The translations under genes were made by a program, and so were the position numbers. A DNA stretch of 64,000 nucleotides from JBDXHU01 sp039989475 (GTDB lineage: Bacteria > Pseudomonadota > Gammaproteobacteria > Pseudomonadales > Halieaceae): the NCBI GenBank assembly GCA_039989475.1, contig JBDXHU010000009.1, forward strand, positions 372,001 to 436,000. The letters are read 5' to 3'. Positions 36,336 through 44,117 of this stretch are shown in pieces. The number at the start of each line of letters is the position of its first letter. Positions within the stretch are counted from its first letter, which is position 1. The notes under the pieces are model-generated. The model had not been told where the DNA came from. It searched no databases and was given only the letters and a program-made list of their open reading frames with translations.

Positions 36336-38036
36336 TTATTCGGCGCGCTCAGCGCTCGTTTCGTCCCGTTTCGATTTGAATTCGGTCCCCGGGTTCCAGT
36401 TCGGCCAGTCGCGCGAATTCGCCAGCGCCTCACCAATGCCAAAGAACAATAACACGTTCTCAGCGGCGCCACTCAGGTCCCAGTCCGGTGAGTACTCGTC
36501 CGAGGGCTTGTGGTAGTCGTTGGTCACATAGGCATCGAGCTGATTCTGGCCCCAGGCCTTACCGTGTTCAAGGCTGTCCACGCCGCGAGTCAGGTACAGC
36601 GCCGGCACCCCCTGCTTGGCAAAATTGAAGTGATCGGAACGATAGTAGTACCCCTTCTCCGGGCTCGGCTCCTGCACCAGCACCCGGCCCTGGGCTGTGG
36701 CCTCGATTTCCAGGTAGGTCTCGAGCTCGCTGTTGCCAAAACCGACCACGGCCACATCACGGGTACGACCGTCGATACCCCCATAGATGTTATCCATGTT
36801 GAGGTTGGCCACAGTGGTGGCAAGCGGATACAGCGGATTCTCGCCATACCACCTGGAGCCCAGCAAGCCGGATTCCTCCGCCGTCACCGCCAGGAACACG
36901 ATGGAGCGCATCGGCGACTGATCCCCGGCCAGGTGCAGCTTGGCCAGTGCAAACAGTGCCGCGGTACCCGAGGCGTTATCACTGGCGCCGTTGTATATAT
37001 TGTCCCCTTCCATCTCTGGCTTGGTGCCCAGGTGATCCCAGTGGGCTGTGTAAACAATGTGTTCGTCCGGCCAGGTGCTGCCGGGCAAGCGCGCTACCAC
37101 GTTGCGACTCTGGGAACTCTCAATGCTGTTCTCGAGCGTGACCGACGCCGCCAGATCAGCCATCGGCACTGCCTTGAAGCCTGGCCTGGCCGCCGCGTCC
37201 TTGAGCATCTTGTAATCCAGGCCGGCGGCGTCAAACAGTTCATTGGCCACCTCGTGGGTAACCCAGGCCTCGGCTTCCACCATGTCCAGGTTTTTATCGG
37301 CACTGGTCAGGCCAATCTGTGGTCCGGACCAGCTGCCGGTCACCACCTCCCAGGGGTAAGCCGCCGGCTTTGTCTCGTGCACAATCAATACCGCGGCGGC
37401 ACCCTGGCGGGCGGCTTCTTCATACTTATATGTCCAGCGACCGTAGTAGGTCATGGTGTTACCGTTGAATACCGACGCGTCCTGGGTCGCATAGCCCGGG
37501 TCATTTATCAGTACCACCACCGTCTTGCCGGTGACATCTATGCCGGCATAATCATCCCAGTTGCGCTCCGGCGCGGTAATGCCATAACCGACAAACACCA
37601 GCGGCGCATCGCTTACGCTCACTGACTCCACCTGTTGCTGGGTGGATACCATCATGTCGGTGTCATAGGCCAGGTCGCGCTTAAAATCCGCACCGCGGAT
37701 TTTCATCACCGCTTGCGGACTGGTGGTTACCGAAGTGACCGGCACATCCTGAAACCAACTGCCGGCATTACCCGGCAGCAGGCCGAGATCGGCGAACTCC
37801 TGCTGCAGGTAAGCCACGGTCTTTTCCTCACCGGGGGTGGCCGGCGCCCGGCCTTCAAACTCGTCAGAGCCAAGTACGGCTGTGTGCTCATGCAAATCGG
37901 CTTCCACCTGCTTCAGTTGCGCCGCAACGGCGTCAGCCGCGCTGCTTGCGGTGTCAGGTGCTGGCTTGCTGCAGCCGGAAATGAGCGTTGTCAGTACTAA
38001 CAGTGATGCCGTGAATGCCGCAATTGTGCTGTTCAT
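36336..38036 (-). CDS. M28-family metallopeptidase lipoprotein
   Basis: Zinc aminopeptidase of 566 residues exported as a lipoprotein (lipobox LISGC, Cys about 22). A protease-associated (PA) domain (about 140-260, VVVLINDPGYATQDASVF) sits inside the chain before the M28 catalytic core. Metal ligands appear in order: YTAHWDHLG, NGASDNASGTAAL, VTAEESGLLGSRW, LNMDNIYGG and NDYHKPSDEY. It faces the periplasm and would cut amino acids from peptides before import. It stands 38 bases before the ABC operon on the same strand and is divergent from the POT transporter gene, which fits a shared peptide-use role. Confidence 0.93.
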   Translation of the reverse strand: MNSTIAAFTASLLVLTTLISGCSKPAPDTASSAADAVAAQLKQVEADLHEHTAVLGSDEFEGRAPATPGEEKTVAYLQQEFADLGLLPGNAGSWFQDVPVTSVTTSPQAVMKIRGADFKRDLAYDTDMMVSTQQQVESVSVSDAPLVFVGYGITAPERNWDDYAGIDVTGKTVVVLINDPGYATQDASVFNGNTMTYYGRWTYKYEEAARQGAAAVLIVHETKPAAYPWEVVTGSWSGPQIGLTSADKNLDMVEAEAWVTHEVANELFDAAGLDYKMLKDAAARPGFKAVPMADLAASVTLENSIESSQSRNVVARLPGSTWPDEHIVYTAHWDHLGTKPEMEGDNIYNGASDNASGTAALFALAKLHLAGDQSPMRSIVFLAVTAEESGLLGSRWYGENPLYPLATTVANLNMDNIYGGIDGRTRDVAVVGFGNSELETYLEIEATAQGRVLVQEPSPEKGYYYRSDHFNFAKQGVPALYLTRGVDSLEHGKAWGQNQLDAYVTNDYHKPSDEYSPDWDLSGAAENVLLFFGIGEALANSRDWPNWNPGTEFKSKRDETSAERAE

Positions 38037-38090
38037 TTGGGAACCCCCTTATTATCATGCGGCGACTATAACAAATCTAAGGCACTTTCC

Positions 38091-39650
38091 ATGAGTGAAA
38101 TTCCTTCCGGCGCCATAGTCGCGCCCGACGCCAGCGACGAATTCCTGGGTCACCCCAAGGGTTTATTCGTCTGCTTCGCCACCGAACTGTGGGAACGCTT
38201 CTCCTTCTACGGCATGAAATACCTGCTGTTGTTGTACCTCACCAAGTACCACCTGTTTACCGACAATATGGGCCTGGACGTGCTCGGCGGCTATGCCGCA
38301 CTGGTTTATGCCATGCCGGTGATAGGCGGCCTGCTGGCTGACCGCTACCTGGGTATGCGCAAGGCCGTGGTATTTGGCGGTATGTTACTGGTGCTCGGCC
38401 ACCTGGGTATGGCGGTTGAGGGCGATGCCGCGAGCATGGTGAACGGCGAGGTTGTCCGTGACACCGGTGCGCTGCAGGTCTTCTATTTCTCGCTGGCGCT
38501 TATTGTTATCGGGGTTGGTTTCCTCAAGCCCAATATTTCCACCATCGTCGGCCAGCTCTACAGCGTCGATGATCCGCGCCGCGATCCCGGCTTCACCATT
38601 TTCTATATGGGCATCAACATCGGCTCCTTTGCCGCCACCATACTCTGCGGCTACCTGGGTGAGACCTATGGCTGGGCCTATGGCTTCGGCGCGGCGGGCA
38701 TTGGCATGCTGATCGGCCTGGCAACCTTCCTCTACGGCCAGCGGCACCTGCACGGACACGCCGACCCCCATGACGAGGCACTGCTGAAGCAGGCGGGTTT
38801 CGGACCCTTCAACAAGGAATTCACCATATACCTCTGCGCCCTGGTCGCGGTATTCGCGGTCTGGCAAATGCTGCAGTTCCACGCGGTAGTGGAAGCCACC
38901 CTGAATATCATGTCACTGACGGTGCTGGGCGGCCTGGCCTGGTTCCTGGTCAAGCGCTGCAACAAGGTTGAGCGCGAACGCATGTTTGTGCTGATCGTAC
39001 TGACCATGTCCTCGGTGGTGTTCTGGGCCCTGTTCGAACAGAGTGCTGCCTCCATGACCCTGTTTGCCGACCGGGTGCTGGACCGCAACCTGTTTGGTGT
39101 TGAATTGACCGCCGCCCAGTTCGGCTCCATGAACGCCTTCTTTATCTTCACCCTGGCGCCGGTGTTCGCCTGGCTGTGGACAACCCTGGGTCGCAGGGGT
39201 CTGGAGCCAACCACGCCGGTGAAGTTTGCCCTGGGTATTGCCCAGGCCGGGCTTGGCTTCGGCGCGCTGGTCATTGGTGCCTCCATGCCCGATGAGAGCG
39301 GGCGGGTGGCAGCCATCTGGCTGGTATTGGCTTACATGCTGCACACCATGGGTGAACTATGCCTGTCACCTGTGGGCCTGTCGGCAGTAACCAAGCTGGC
39401 GGTTCCCCACGTGGTGGGAGTAATGATGGGCGCCTGGTTCCTGGCCACCGCCTATTCAGAATTCGTCGCCGCACAAATTTCCAAGCTGGCCGCTATCGAT
39501 ACCAGCGGTGGACAGGTTGCTGATATTGCCAGTGCGCTGGCCAGCTATACCGAGCTGTTTGGCAAGCTGTTCTGGGTCGGCCTGGGGGTTGGCCTGGTCA
39601 TGCTGCTGCTGTCCCCATTTCTGAAGAAACTGATGCACGGTGTCCACTGA
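38091..39650 (+). CDS. POT-family proton-dependent peptide transporter
   Basis: Inner-membrane symporter for di- and tripeptides, 519 residues. The signatures FATELWERFSFYGMKYLLLLY (helix 1, the ExxER-type motif) with GGLLADRYLG after helix 2 and the PTR2 motif FTIFYMGINIGSF are clear, and about 14 helices are predicted. The ATG at 38091 is chosen because homology begins at MSEIPSG; upstream codons in the open frame lie in the divergent M28 gene's start region. With the M28 peptidase and the ABC importer it makes a second route for peptide uptake. Confidence 0.94.
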   Translation: MSEIPSGAIVAPDASDEFLGHPKGLFVCFATELWERFSFYGMKYLLLLYLTKYHLFTDNMGLDVLGGYAALVYAMPVIGGLLADRYLGMRKAVVFGGMLLVLGHLGMAVEGDAASMVNGEVVRDTGALQVFYFSLALIVIGVGFLKPNISTIVGQLYSVDDPRRDPGFTIFYMGINIGSFAATILCGYLGETYGWAYGFGAAGIGMLIGLATFLYGQRHLHGHADPHDEALLKQAGFGPFNKEFTIYLCALVAVFAVWQMLQFHAVVEATLNIMSLTVLGGLAWFLVKRCNKVERERMFVLIVLTMSSVVFWALFEQSAASMTLFADRVLDRNLFGVELTAAQFGSMNAFFIFTLAPVFAWLWTTLGRRGLEPTTPVKFALGIAQAGLGFGALVIGASMPDESGRVAAIWLVLAYMLHTMGELCLSPVGLSAVTKLAVPHVVGVMMGAWFLATAYSEFVAAQISKLAAIDTSGGQVADIASALASYTELFGKLFWVGLGVGLVMLLLSPFLKKLMHGVH

Positions 39651-39669
39651 TAAATAAGCAGAGCATTTT

Positions 39670-40902
39670 ATGACTGATTCCCAGCGCGACTACGATGTCG
39701 TTTTGTTCGGCGCCACCGGCTTTACCGGCCGCCTGGTAGCCGAGTACTTACTGAAAAACTACGGCAGGGGTGAACTGTCCTGGGCCATGGCCGGTCGCAA
39801 CCAGGCCAAGCTCGAACAAGTGCGAGGCGACCTGGGTCCTGAGGCGGCCAACATCCCCTTGCTGAAAGCGGACAGCGCTGACGCCCAGGCCATGGCGGAA
39901 CTGGCGCGGCAGACCCGGGTGGTGTGCACCACCGTGGGCCCCTATGCCCTGTATGGTTCCGCGCTGGTTGAAGCCTGCGCCAACCAGGGCACGCACTACT
40001 GCGACCTGACCGGCGAAGTGCAGTGGATGCACAAGATGATAGCCGAGCATCAGGCCACGGCGGCAGCCAGTGGCGCCCGCATTGTGCACACCTGTGGCTT
40101 CGACAGTATTCCTTCAGACCTGGGCACCCTGTACTTGCAAAATGCCATGCGCGACAAGCACGGCGTACCGGCACAGCATGTAAAATACCGGGCCGCAGAT
40201 TTCGCCGGCGGCTTCAGTGGTGGCACCGTCTACAGCATCATCAATATGATGGAAGAAGCCGCAGGCAACCCGGCGCTGCGCGAGGTACTCGCCGACCCCT
40301 ATGCCCTGAACCCTCCCGATAGTCACCGCGGCACTGACAAGAATGACCAGACCGGTGCTATCTACGATGAGGACTTTGAACGCTGGACCCTGCCCTTCGT
40401 GATGGCCGCCATTAACACCCGCGTGGTGCGGCGCAGCAACGCGCTCATGGACTACGCCTGGGGCGAGGATTTCAATTATGACGAGGCCACTCTTGCTCCC
40501 GAAGGCCACGGCGCACTCAAGGCCAAACTGACGGCACTGGCTATGACCGGTGGCACCGCTTCGCTGGCCATTCCGCCACTGCGCGCGATCGCCAAGAAAT
40601 TCCTGCCGGCACCAGGAGAAGGCCCGAGCAAGGAACAGCGCGAAAAGGGTTATTTTGATATTCGCCTGTACGGCGTGCACCCGGATGATCGCAGTAAGGA
40701 TATGCTGGCAAAAGTCACCGGCGACCGCGATCCGGGCTACGGTTCTACCTCAAAAATGCTGGGGGAAGCGGCGGTCTGCCTGGCTAAAGATACTCTGGAT
40801 TGTAGCGGTGGTTTCTGGACACCCGCCAGCGCCATGGGCACCACGCTGATCGACAGGCTGCAAGCCAGTGCCGGACTGGATTTCTCTATCCTGGAAGGCT
40901 AA
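39670..40902 (+). CDS. saccharopine-dehydrogenase-like NAD(P)-binding oxidoreductase
   Basis: A 410-residue protein with an N-terminal Rossmann domain, VVLFGATGFTGRLVAEYLL, and AGRNQAKLEQV, as in the saccharopine dehydrogenase NADP-binding family. The central part contains CDLTGEVQWMHKM and HTCGFDSIPSDLG, which resemble trans-acting enoyl reductases and eukaryotic saccharopine dehydrogenase-like oxidoreductases rather than true lysine enzymes. The substrate is unknown, perhaps lipid-linked. It lies 19 bases behind the POT gene on the same strand, and its stop overlaps the following convergent gene by four bases. Confidence 0.82.
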   Translation: MTDSQRDYDVVLFGATGFTGRLVAEYLLKNYGRGELSWAMAGRNQAKLEQVRGDLGPEAANIPLLKADSADAQAMAELARQTRVVCTTVGPYALYGSALVEACANQGTHYCDLTGEVQWMHKMIAEHQATAAASGARIVHTCGFDSIPSDLGTLYLQNAMRDKHGVPAQHVKYRAADFAGGFSGGTVYSIINMMEEAAGNPALREVLADPYALNPPDSHRGTDKNDQTGAIYDEDFERWTLPFVMAAINTRVVRRSNALMDYAWGEDFNYDEATLAPEGHGALKAKLTALAMTGGTASLAIPPLRAIAKKFLPAPGEGPSKEQREKGYFDIRLYGVHPDDRSKDMLAKVTGDRDPGYGSTSKMLGEAAVCLAKDTLDCSGGFWTPASAMGTTLIDRLQASAGLDFSILEG

Positions 40903-41207
40903 CTCGTCTGCAACTCGCTGTGCCGGTCGTGATCACCCGGGTGGTCACGACCACGCTCCAGAACATGACCGCATGCCTGGCATTTCCAGATATCCATACG
41001 CCGGAAGGCTATCCACAGGGCCGCTGCCAGCAATAATACAGATGGTATTGCCAGGAGCGCTGTGGCGAGGCTGCCCGCCAACAGGCCCAGGCCCGTAAAA
41101 AATATGATTAGCGCAAAGAATTTCTGGCCTTTGCCGCTGCGTGACGCCCTGGCCGGACGCATCACGTCCCTGCATTGCGCGCAGCTCATTACCCGCTTTT
41201 CAACCAT
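40899..41207 (-). CDS. small zinc-ribbon membrane protein
   Basis: An unrecognised 102-residue protein. One CxxC pair is near the N-terminus (SCAQC, about 8-12) and the second is after the membrane part (KCQAC, about 75-79), with a hydrophobic hairpin of two helices between (about 30-48 and 50-67). The two pairs could meet on the same side of the membrane to form one zinc ribbon. The C-terminus is rich in His and Asp (RGRDHPGDHDRH), possibly metal-binding. GGGG lies four bases before the ATG. It shares CTAA with the stop of the convergent oxidoreductase gene. Confidence 0.6.
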   Translation of the reverse strand: MVEKRVMSCAQCRDVMRPARASRSGKGQKFFALIIFFTGLGLLAGSLATALLAIPSVLLLAAALWIAFRRMDIWKCQACGHVLERGRDHPGDHDRHSELQTS

Positions 41208-41409
41208 GAGACCCCACTTTTTTCTTGTTGTTCTTGTTCTTCTTGTCGCGCGCCTGTCTCGGCGCTTGCAAAAAAGTGGCCCGCCTGCGCTGGCCCAATC
41301 CTTCGGAAACGCAGCACAAACGAGCCACTAAATATTATGAAAAATGGATTCACTATGTCTCTAGGCCGGATGGACTAGGCCAAAAGTTTAGTCTGTTTTC
41401 CAGTTGAGT
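41208..41409. other. intergenic stretch, no supported gene
   Basis: No open frame here looks like a protein. It has a run of CTTGTT-like repeats (41224-41246), an imperfect inverted pair CCACTTTTTT / AAAAAAGTGG at 41214-41223 and 41270-41279, and two copies of CTAGGCC near 41370-41392. The sequence is more AT-rich towards 41340-41400. It adjoins the palindromic element, so it may be part of a decayed or mobile region. Confidence 0.5.
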
Positions 41410-41606
41410 TACTCGGAGCTCCGGGTTCCTGCTCACTGGGCTTCCGTAAAGCCGCGCCTTGGTCGCCCGGCGCATTCGGGTTATCTGCGAGGAATGTCTG
41501 AGTCCAGAATCTTGCGCAGCAAGATTTGTCGAGTTCCGCAGCAGCCGAATGGGCCGGGCGACCTGCGGCAGGAAGACCGGTGAGCAGGAGCCCGGAGCTC
41601 CCGGTA
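41410..41606. repeat. large imperfect palindrome (possible MITE-like or REP-like element)
   Basis: The two ends are inverted copies: a block around GGAGCTCCGGG-TTCCTGCTCAC at 41415-41436 matches the reverse complement of 41580-41601 at nearly every base, and the arms continue inward through CTTCC and GGTCGCCCGG-CATTCGG (about 41440-41480 against 41543-41578). A shorter inner pair (CTGCG ... AATCTTGC / GCAAGATT ... CGCAG, about 41485-41542) completes the structure. The whole 197 bases can fold into one hairpin. Translations of the segment give a Cys/Ala-rich nonsense-like frame on the minus strand, which I do not accept as a gene. Whether it recurs elsewhere in the genome cannot be seen here. 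Confidence 0.7.
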
Positions 41607-41662
41607 GAAGCTATCAAATGCAGCCAGGCTTCACATGAGCTGTGATATTGCTGGAGAAAACC

Positions 41663-41779
41663 ATGAACCCTGCAACCAGGATCCTTTCTACATTTTTTGT
41701 CGCAACCGCGCTCTCTGGCTGCGTTATTGTTGGCGGCGAACATGGCTGGGGTGATGACGTGCTGGCCTCCGTAAAATAG
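41663..41779 (+). CDS. 38-residue predicted lipoprotein
   Basis: A short gene with convincing translation signals: GGAG six bases before the ATG at 41663, a hydrophobic signal sequence (ILSTFFVATALSG) and a lipobox ALSGC with the acylated Cys at residue 20. The mature part is only 19 residues, CVIVGGEHGWGDDVLASVK, so it would be a membrane-attached peptide. No homologue is recognised. It stands alone between the palindrome and tRNA-Thr. Comparable tiny lipoproteins include entericidins, but the sequence is not entericidin. Expression is unproven. Confidence 0.6.
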   Translation: MNPATRILSTFFVATALSGCVIVGGEHGWGDDVLASVK

Positions 41780-41844
41780 CGCTCGGCTAACAATTGCGTC
41801 GGCAGGACGCCGGCGCTATCGAGTCAATCAAACTATTTGGAGGA

Positions 41845-41868
41845 TGGTGCCGGAAAGAGGAATTGAAC
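41845..41868 (-). repeat. 24-bp copy of the tRNA-Thr 3' end (possible att scar)
   Basis: These 24 bases are identical to 41914-41937, the T-arm, acceptor and CCA end of the adjacent tRNA-Thr gene, in the same orientation, 45 bases downstream of the tRNA in its own direction. Duplicated tRNA 3' ends are typical of integration by tyrosine recombinases, but no integrase or cargo lies between. Confidence 0.8.
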
Positions 41869-41913
41869 GGGGCCGCCATCGGTATCCGACCGCCTGTGGG
41901 ACTGGGAGTGGTG

Positions 41914-41989
41914 TGGTGCCGGAAAGAGGAATTGAACCCCCGACCTTCTCATTACGAATGAGCTGCTCTACCGACTGAGCTATTCCGGC
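41914..41989 (-). tRNA. tRNA-Thr (anticodon CGT)
   Basis: Read on the minus strand the 76 bases fold as a standard cloverleaf: acceptor GCCGGAA/TTCCGGC, D stem GCTC/GAGC, anticodon loop TTCGTAA (anticodon CGT, codon ACG), T loop TTCAATT and discriminator A. The CCA end is encoded. The layout closely resembles E. coli thrW, including the end pair of the anticodon stem being G-A. Confidence 0.96.
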
Positions 41990-42065
41990 AAATACTGCAC
42001 TTAGAGAGGGCGGGAAGTCTAACTGCCCACCCCTTGTGGCGCAAGGGTTTGCAGCGTAAATTTGG

Positions 42066-44099
42066 GTGGTGGAAAAGTATGACATCACCTTCCGTGGCGA
42101 GACCTTGCCGGGCCACGATCTGGAGGCTATCAAACAGCGCTTCGCCGTTATGTTTCGGATCGACGATCCGGAGCGCGTCGACGCCTTTTTTGGTGGCCGC
42201 AAGGTCATTTTGCGGCGCAATCTAAACAAGAAACGCGCCGCACACCTGTTTGCCGCCCTGCGCCAGATTGGGGTTGTCAGCAAAATAGAGAAGGTCTCCA
42301 CCGAAGAGGTGGTGCTGTCCTCTGAACCGAAACCGGTAAAAAGTACGGCCGCACCGCGCAAACGACGCCAGCCAGGCGCACCCAACCTGTTCGAGCTGCG
42401 CCTGTCGGAACGCGCCGGCGTGGAACTGGACGGCAGTGAACGCGCCTCACACCTGGTGCGCGGCCCAATTATTGCCGCTGCCATCATGTTGCTGGCGTTT
42501 ATGTTGGTGGGGCTGCGCTTCTGGGCCGAGAGCCGCGCCGCTCCCGATATGGGCCTTGGCAAGCTGGCAATTGACGCCCGCCAACAACCGGTGGTGGAGG
42601 TCAACGATCAGCTTCTTTTGCACGATCGGGCCGGAATCGCCACCGAAAGCCTGGCCCTCGCCAACTTTGGCGCCAATGCCGGCGCCCGCTTTGATTTCTT
42701 CGGCACTGGTGAACTGCTGATTTTGCGCCGCGAGCCGCCGCCGGTGGCGCCGGAATGGCTGCATCCACTGCTTGGCATAGAACCGGCGGCAGGCGCGATA
42801 CTCTCCCGCTGCACGTTGACGCCACCATCATGTACCGACCTGCTGAGTGAGCTCGGCGATGTCGAATTTAGCGTCGAGCGTCGCACTGACACCATATACC
42901 TGGCTGATGCCAGCCATGATCGGCTGGAGAAACGCGCCGCTGACGGCACATTGATAGCCAGCAAGGCCATGGAGCTGACTGCACCGCTGTCACTGATCTT
43001 CCAGGAGGGTATTCTTTATCTCACTCAGGGCGGCTCGGATACCGTCAGGGTATTGAAGCCCGATGACAATGACTTTGGCCAGCAACTGGATAGCATCAGC
43101 CTGCAGGTTGAGGACGCCAGCCAGAGTGGACACATCTACCCTGCCAGCCTCGCCTGGCTCAACCAGCAGTGGTGGACGGTGATGCAATCGCGCGATGGCA
43201 GCACCGCCGGACTCTACCTGTTCGGTGCCCGCTGGAAATTCCAGCAGGCTGTGCAACTGCCGGTGACGGCGCGCCCGGACCGGGTGGTGCGCTGGTCCAA
43301 CAAGATCCTCGCCGTCGACCACCAGGCTGAATCTATCTACCGCTTCGACGCGGCAGCCCGCACCGAGAAAGCCTTTAGCTCTGCATCCATTGAAAGCGCC
43401 CTGGGTGAACGGCAATCCCGCTTGAGCCTGTCACGCTCACTGCAGGTTGCGATTTTGATGGTGCTGTTTATCGCCGCCTCCGCATTGCTGGCGCTGGGCA
43501 CGCTGCAGTCATTGCGACAAAAAGTCTATATGCCCAAATCAGAACTGGATGAGGCGGGCTTTGATATCAATGATGAGGCCATCGAGTGGCTGGACCCGGC
43601 GCCGGATACCGAACAACGCCTGCGCAAGGTCGGTTATGCCATCGCCGGCAGCGCCACGCTGCTGCTTATTGTCGGTTTTTTCGCCCAATGGAGTATCTGG
43701 TGGATGATCGCCCTGAGCCTCCTGCTGGCAGGGCTGGGCGGCTACTATTTTGCCCTGCAGCGTGTGTTGCACAGCCATGTGGGGCTGCTGGACGACCAGT
43801 TGATCGTGGTCGACCACAGGAATACCTACCGGGTGGGTCGCGACGCCAAGATCCAATACCTCAGTAATTTCATCATGATTGATGATGTCATCGTCTACCT
43901 GGGCAACCCACTGGTGCACCAGTTCGCCGCTGAGCACTTGCAAGAGACCTTCGAGCCCGTGGTTACCCGCGGTATCAAAGTGGACCGCGCCACATTGCAG
44001 GTCAAGCTGATTCAGAGCCGCCATCCCCTGCTTTTGGGTGTGAGTGGACTGACTCTCGCAGCCGGCATTGCCCTGCTATTGATTCTGCTACCCAGCTGA
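42066..44099 (+). CDS. multi-spanning membrane protein with predicted periplasmic beta-propeller region
   Basis: A 677-residue protein I do not recognise beyond domains. The N-terminal ~75 residues (YDITFRGETLPGHD ... KVILRRNLNKK) resemble a small cytoplasmic domain found ahead of membrane segments in several gammaproteobacterial proteins. A membrane helix (about 135-154) leads to a roughly 300-residue region with repeated strand-like segments such as DTIYLADASHDRLEK, GILYLTQGGSDTVRVL and NKILAVDHQAESIYRF, which suggest an NHL-type propeller. Further helices lie at about 459-482, 522-566 (a pair) and 653-675. The start is GTG at 42066 or 42069 without a clear ribosome site, so the first residues are uncertain. 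It stands directly before lutA. Confidence 0.7.
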   Translation: MVEKYDITFRGETLPGHDLEAIKQRFAVMFRIDDPERVDAFFGGRKVILRRNLNKKRAAHLFAALRQIGVVSKIEKVSTEEVVLSSEPKPVKSTAAPRKRRQPGAPNLFELRLSERAGVELDGSERASHLVRGPIIAAAIMLLAFMLVGLRFWAESRAAPDMGLGKLAIDARQQPVVEVNDQLLLHDRAGIATESLALANFGANAGARFDFFGTGELLILRREPPPVAPEWLHPLLGIEPAAGAILSRCTLTPPSCTDLLSELGDVEFSVERRTDTIYLADASHDRLEKRAADGTLIASKAMELTAPLSLIFQEGILYLTQGGSDTVRVLKPDDNDFGQQLDSISLQVEDASQSGHIYPASLAWLNQQWWTVMQSRDGSTAGLYLFGARWKFQQAVQLPVTARPDRVVRWSNKILAVDHQAESIYRFDAAARTEKAFSSASIESALGERQSRLSLSRSLQVAILMVLFIAASALLALGTLQSLRQKVYMPKSELDEAGFDINDEAIEWLDPAPDTEQRLRKVGYAIAGSATLLLIVGFFAQWSIWWMIALSLLLAGLGGYYFALQRVLHSHVGLLDDQLIVVDHRNTYRVGRDAKIQYLSNFIMIDDVIVYLGNPLVHQFAAEHLQETFEPVVTRGIKVDRATLQVKLIQSRHPLLLGVSGLTLAAGIALLLILLPS

Positions 44100-44117
44100 T
44101 TGCGGTATGCTTGCGCC

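Noticed and set aside
36510..37625. A 371-codon open frame opposite the M28 peptidase
   Set aside because: Same reasoning: antisense shadow of a gene with clear zinc-ligand motifs.
41214..41279. Inverted CCACTTTTTT / AAAAAAGTGG as a terminator
   Set aside because: The loop is about 46 bases and the T-run lies inside the left arm rather than after a stem, so it does not fit an intrinsic terminator.
41225..41407. A 60-codon open frame on the plus strand after the zinc-ribbon gene
   Set aside because: No ribosome site, non-ATG start and no homology I can recognise; left as intergenic.
41375..41743. A 122-codon open frame on the minus strand covering the palindrome
   Set aside because: Its sequence is a translation of the inverted repeat, with odd Cys/Ala composition and no start signals; better explained as an element than a gene.
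41828..42604. A 258-codon open frame on the minus strand running through tRNA-Thr
   Set aside because: It reads through the tRNA and its duplicated tail, giving repeated SIPLSGT peptides, which cannot be a real protein.
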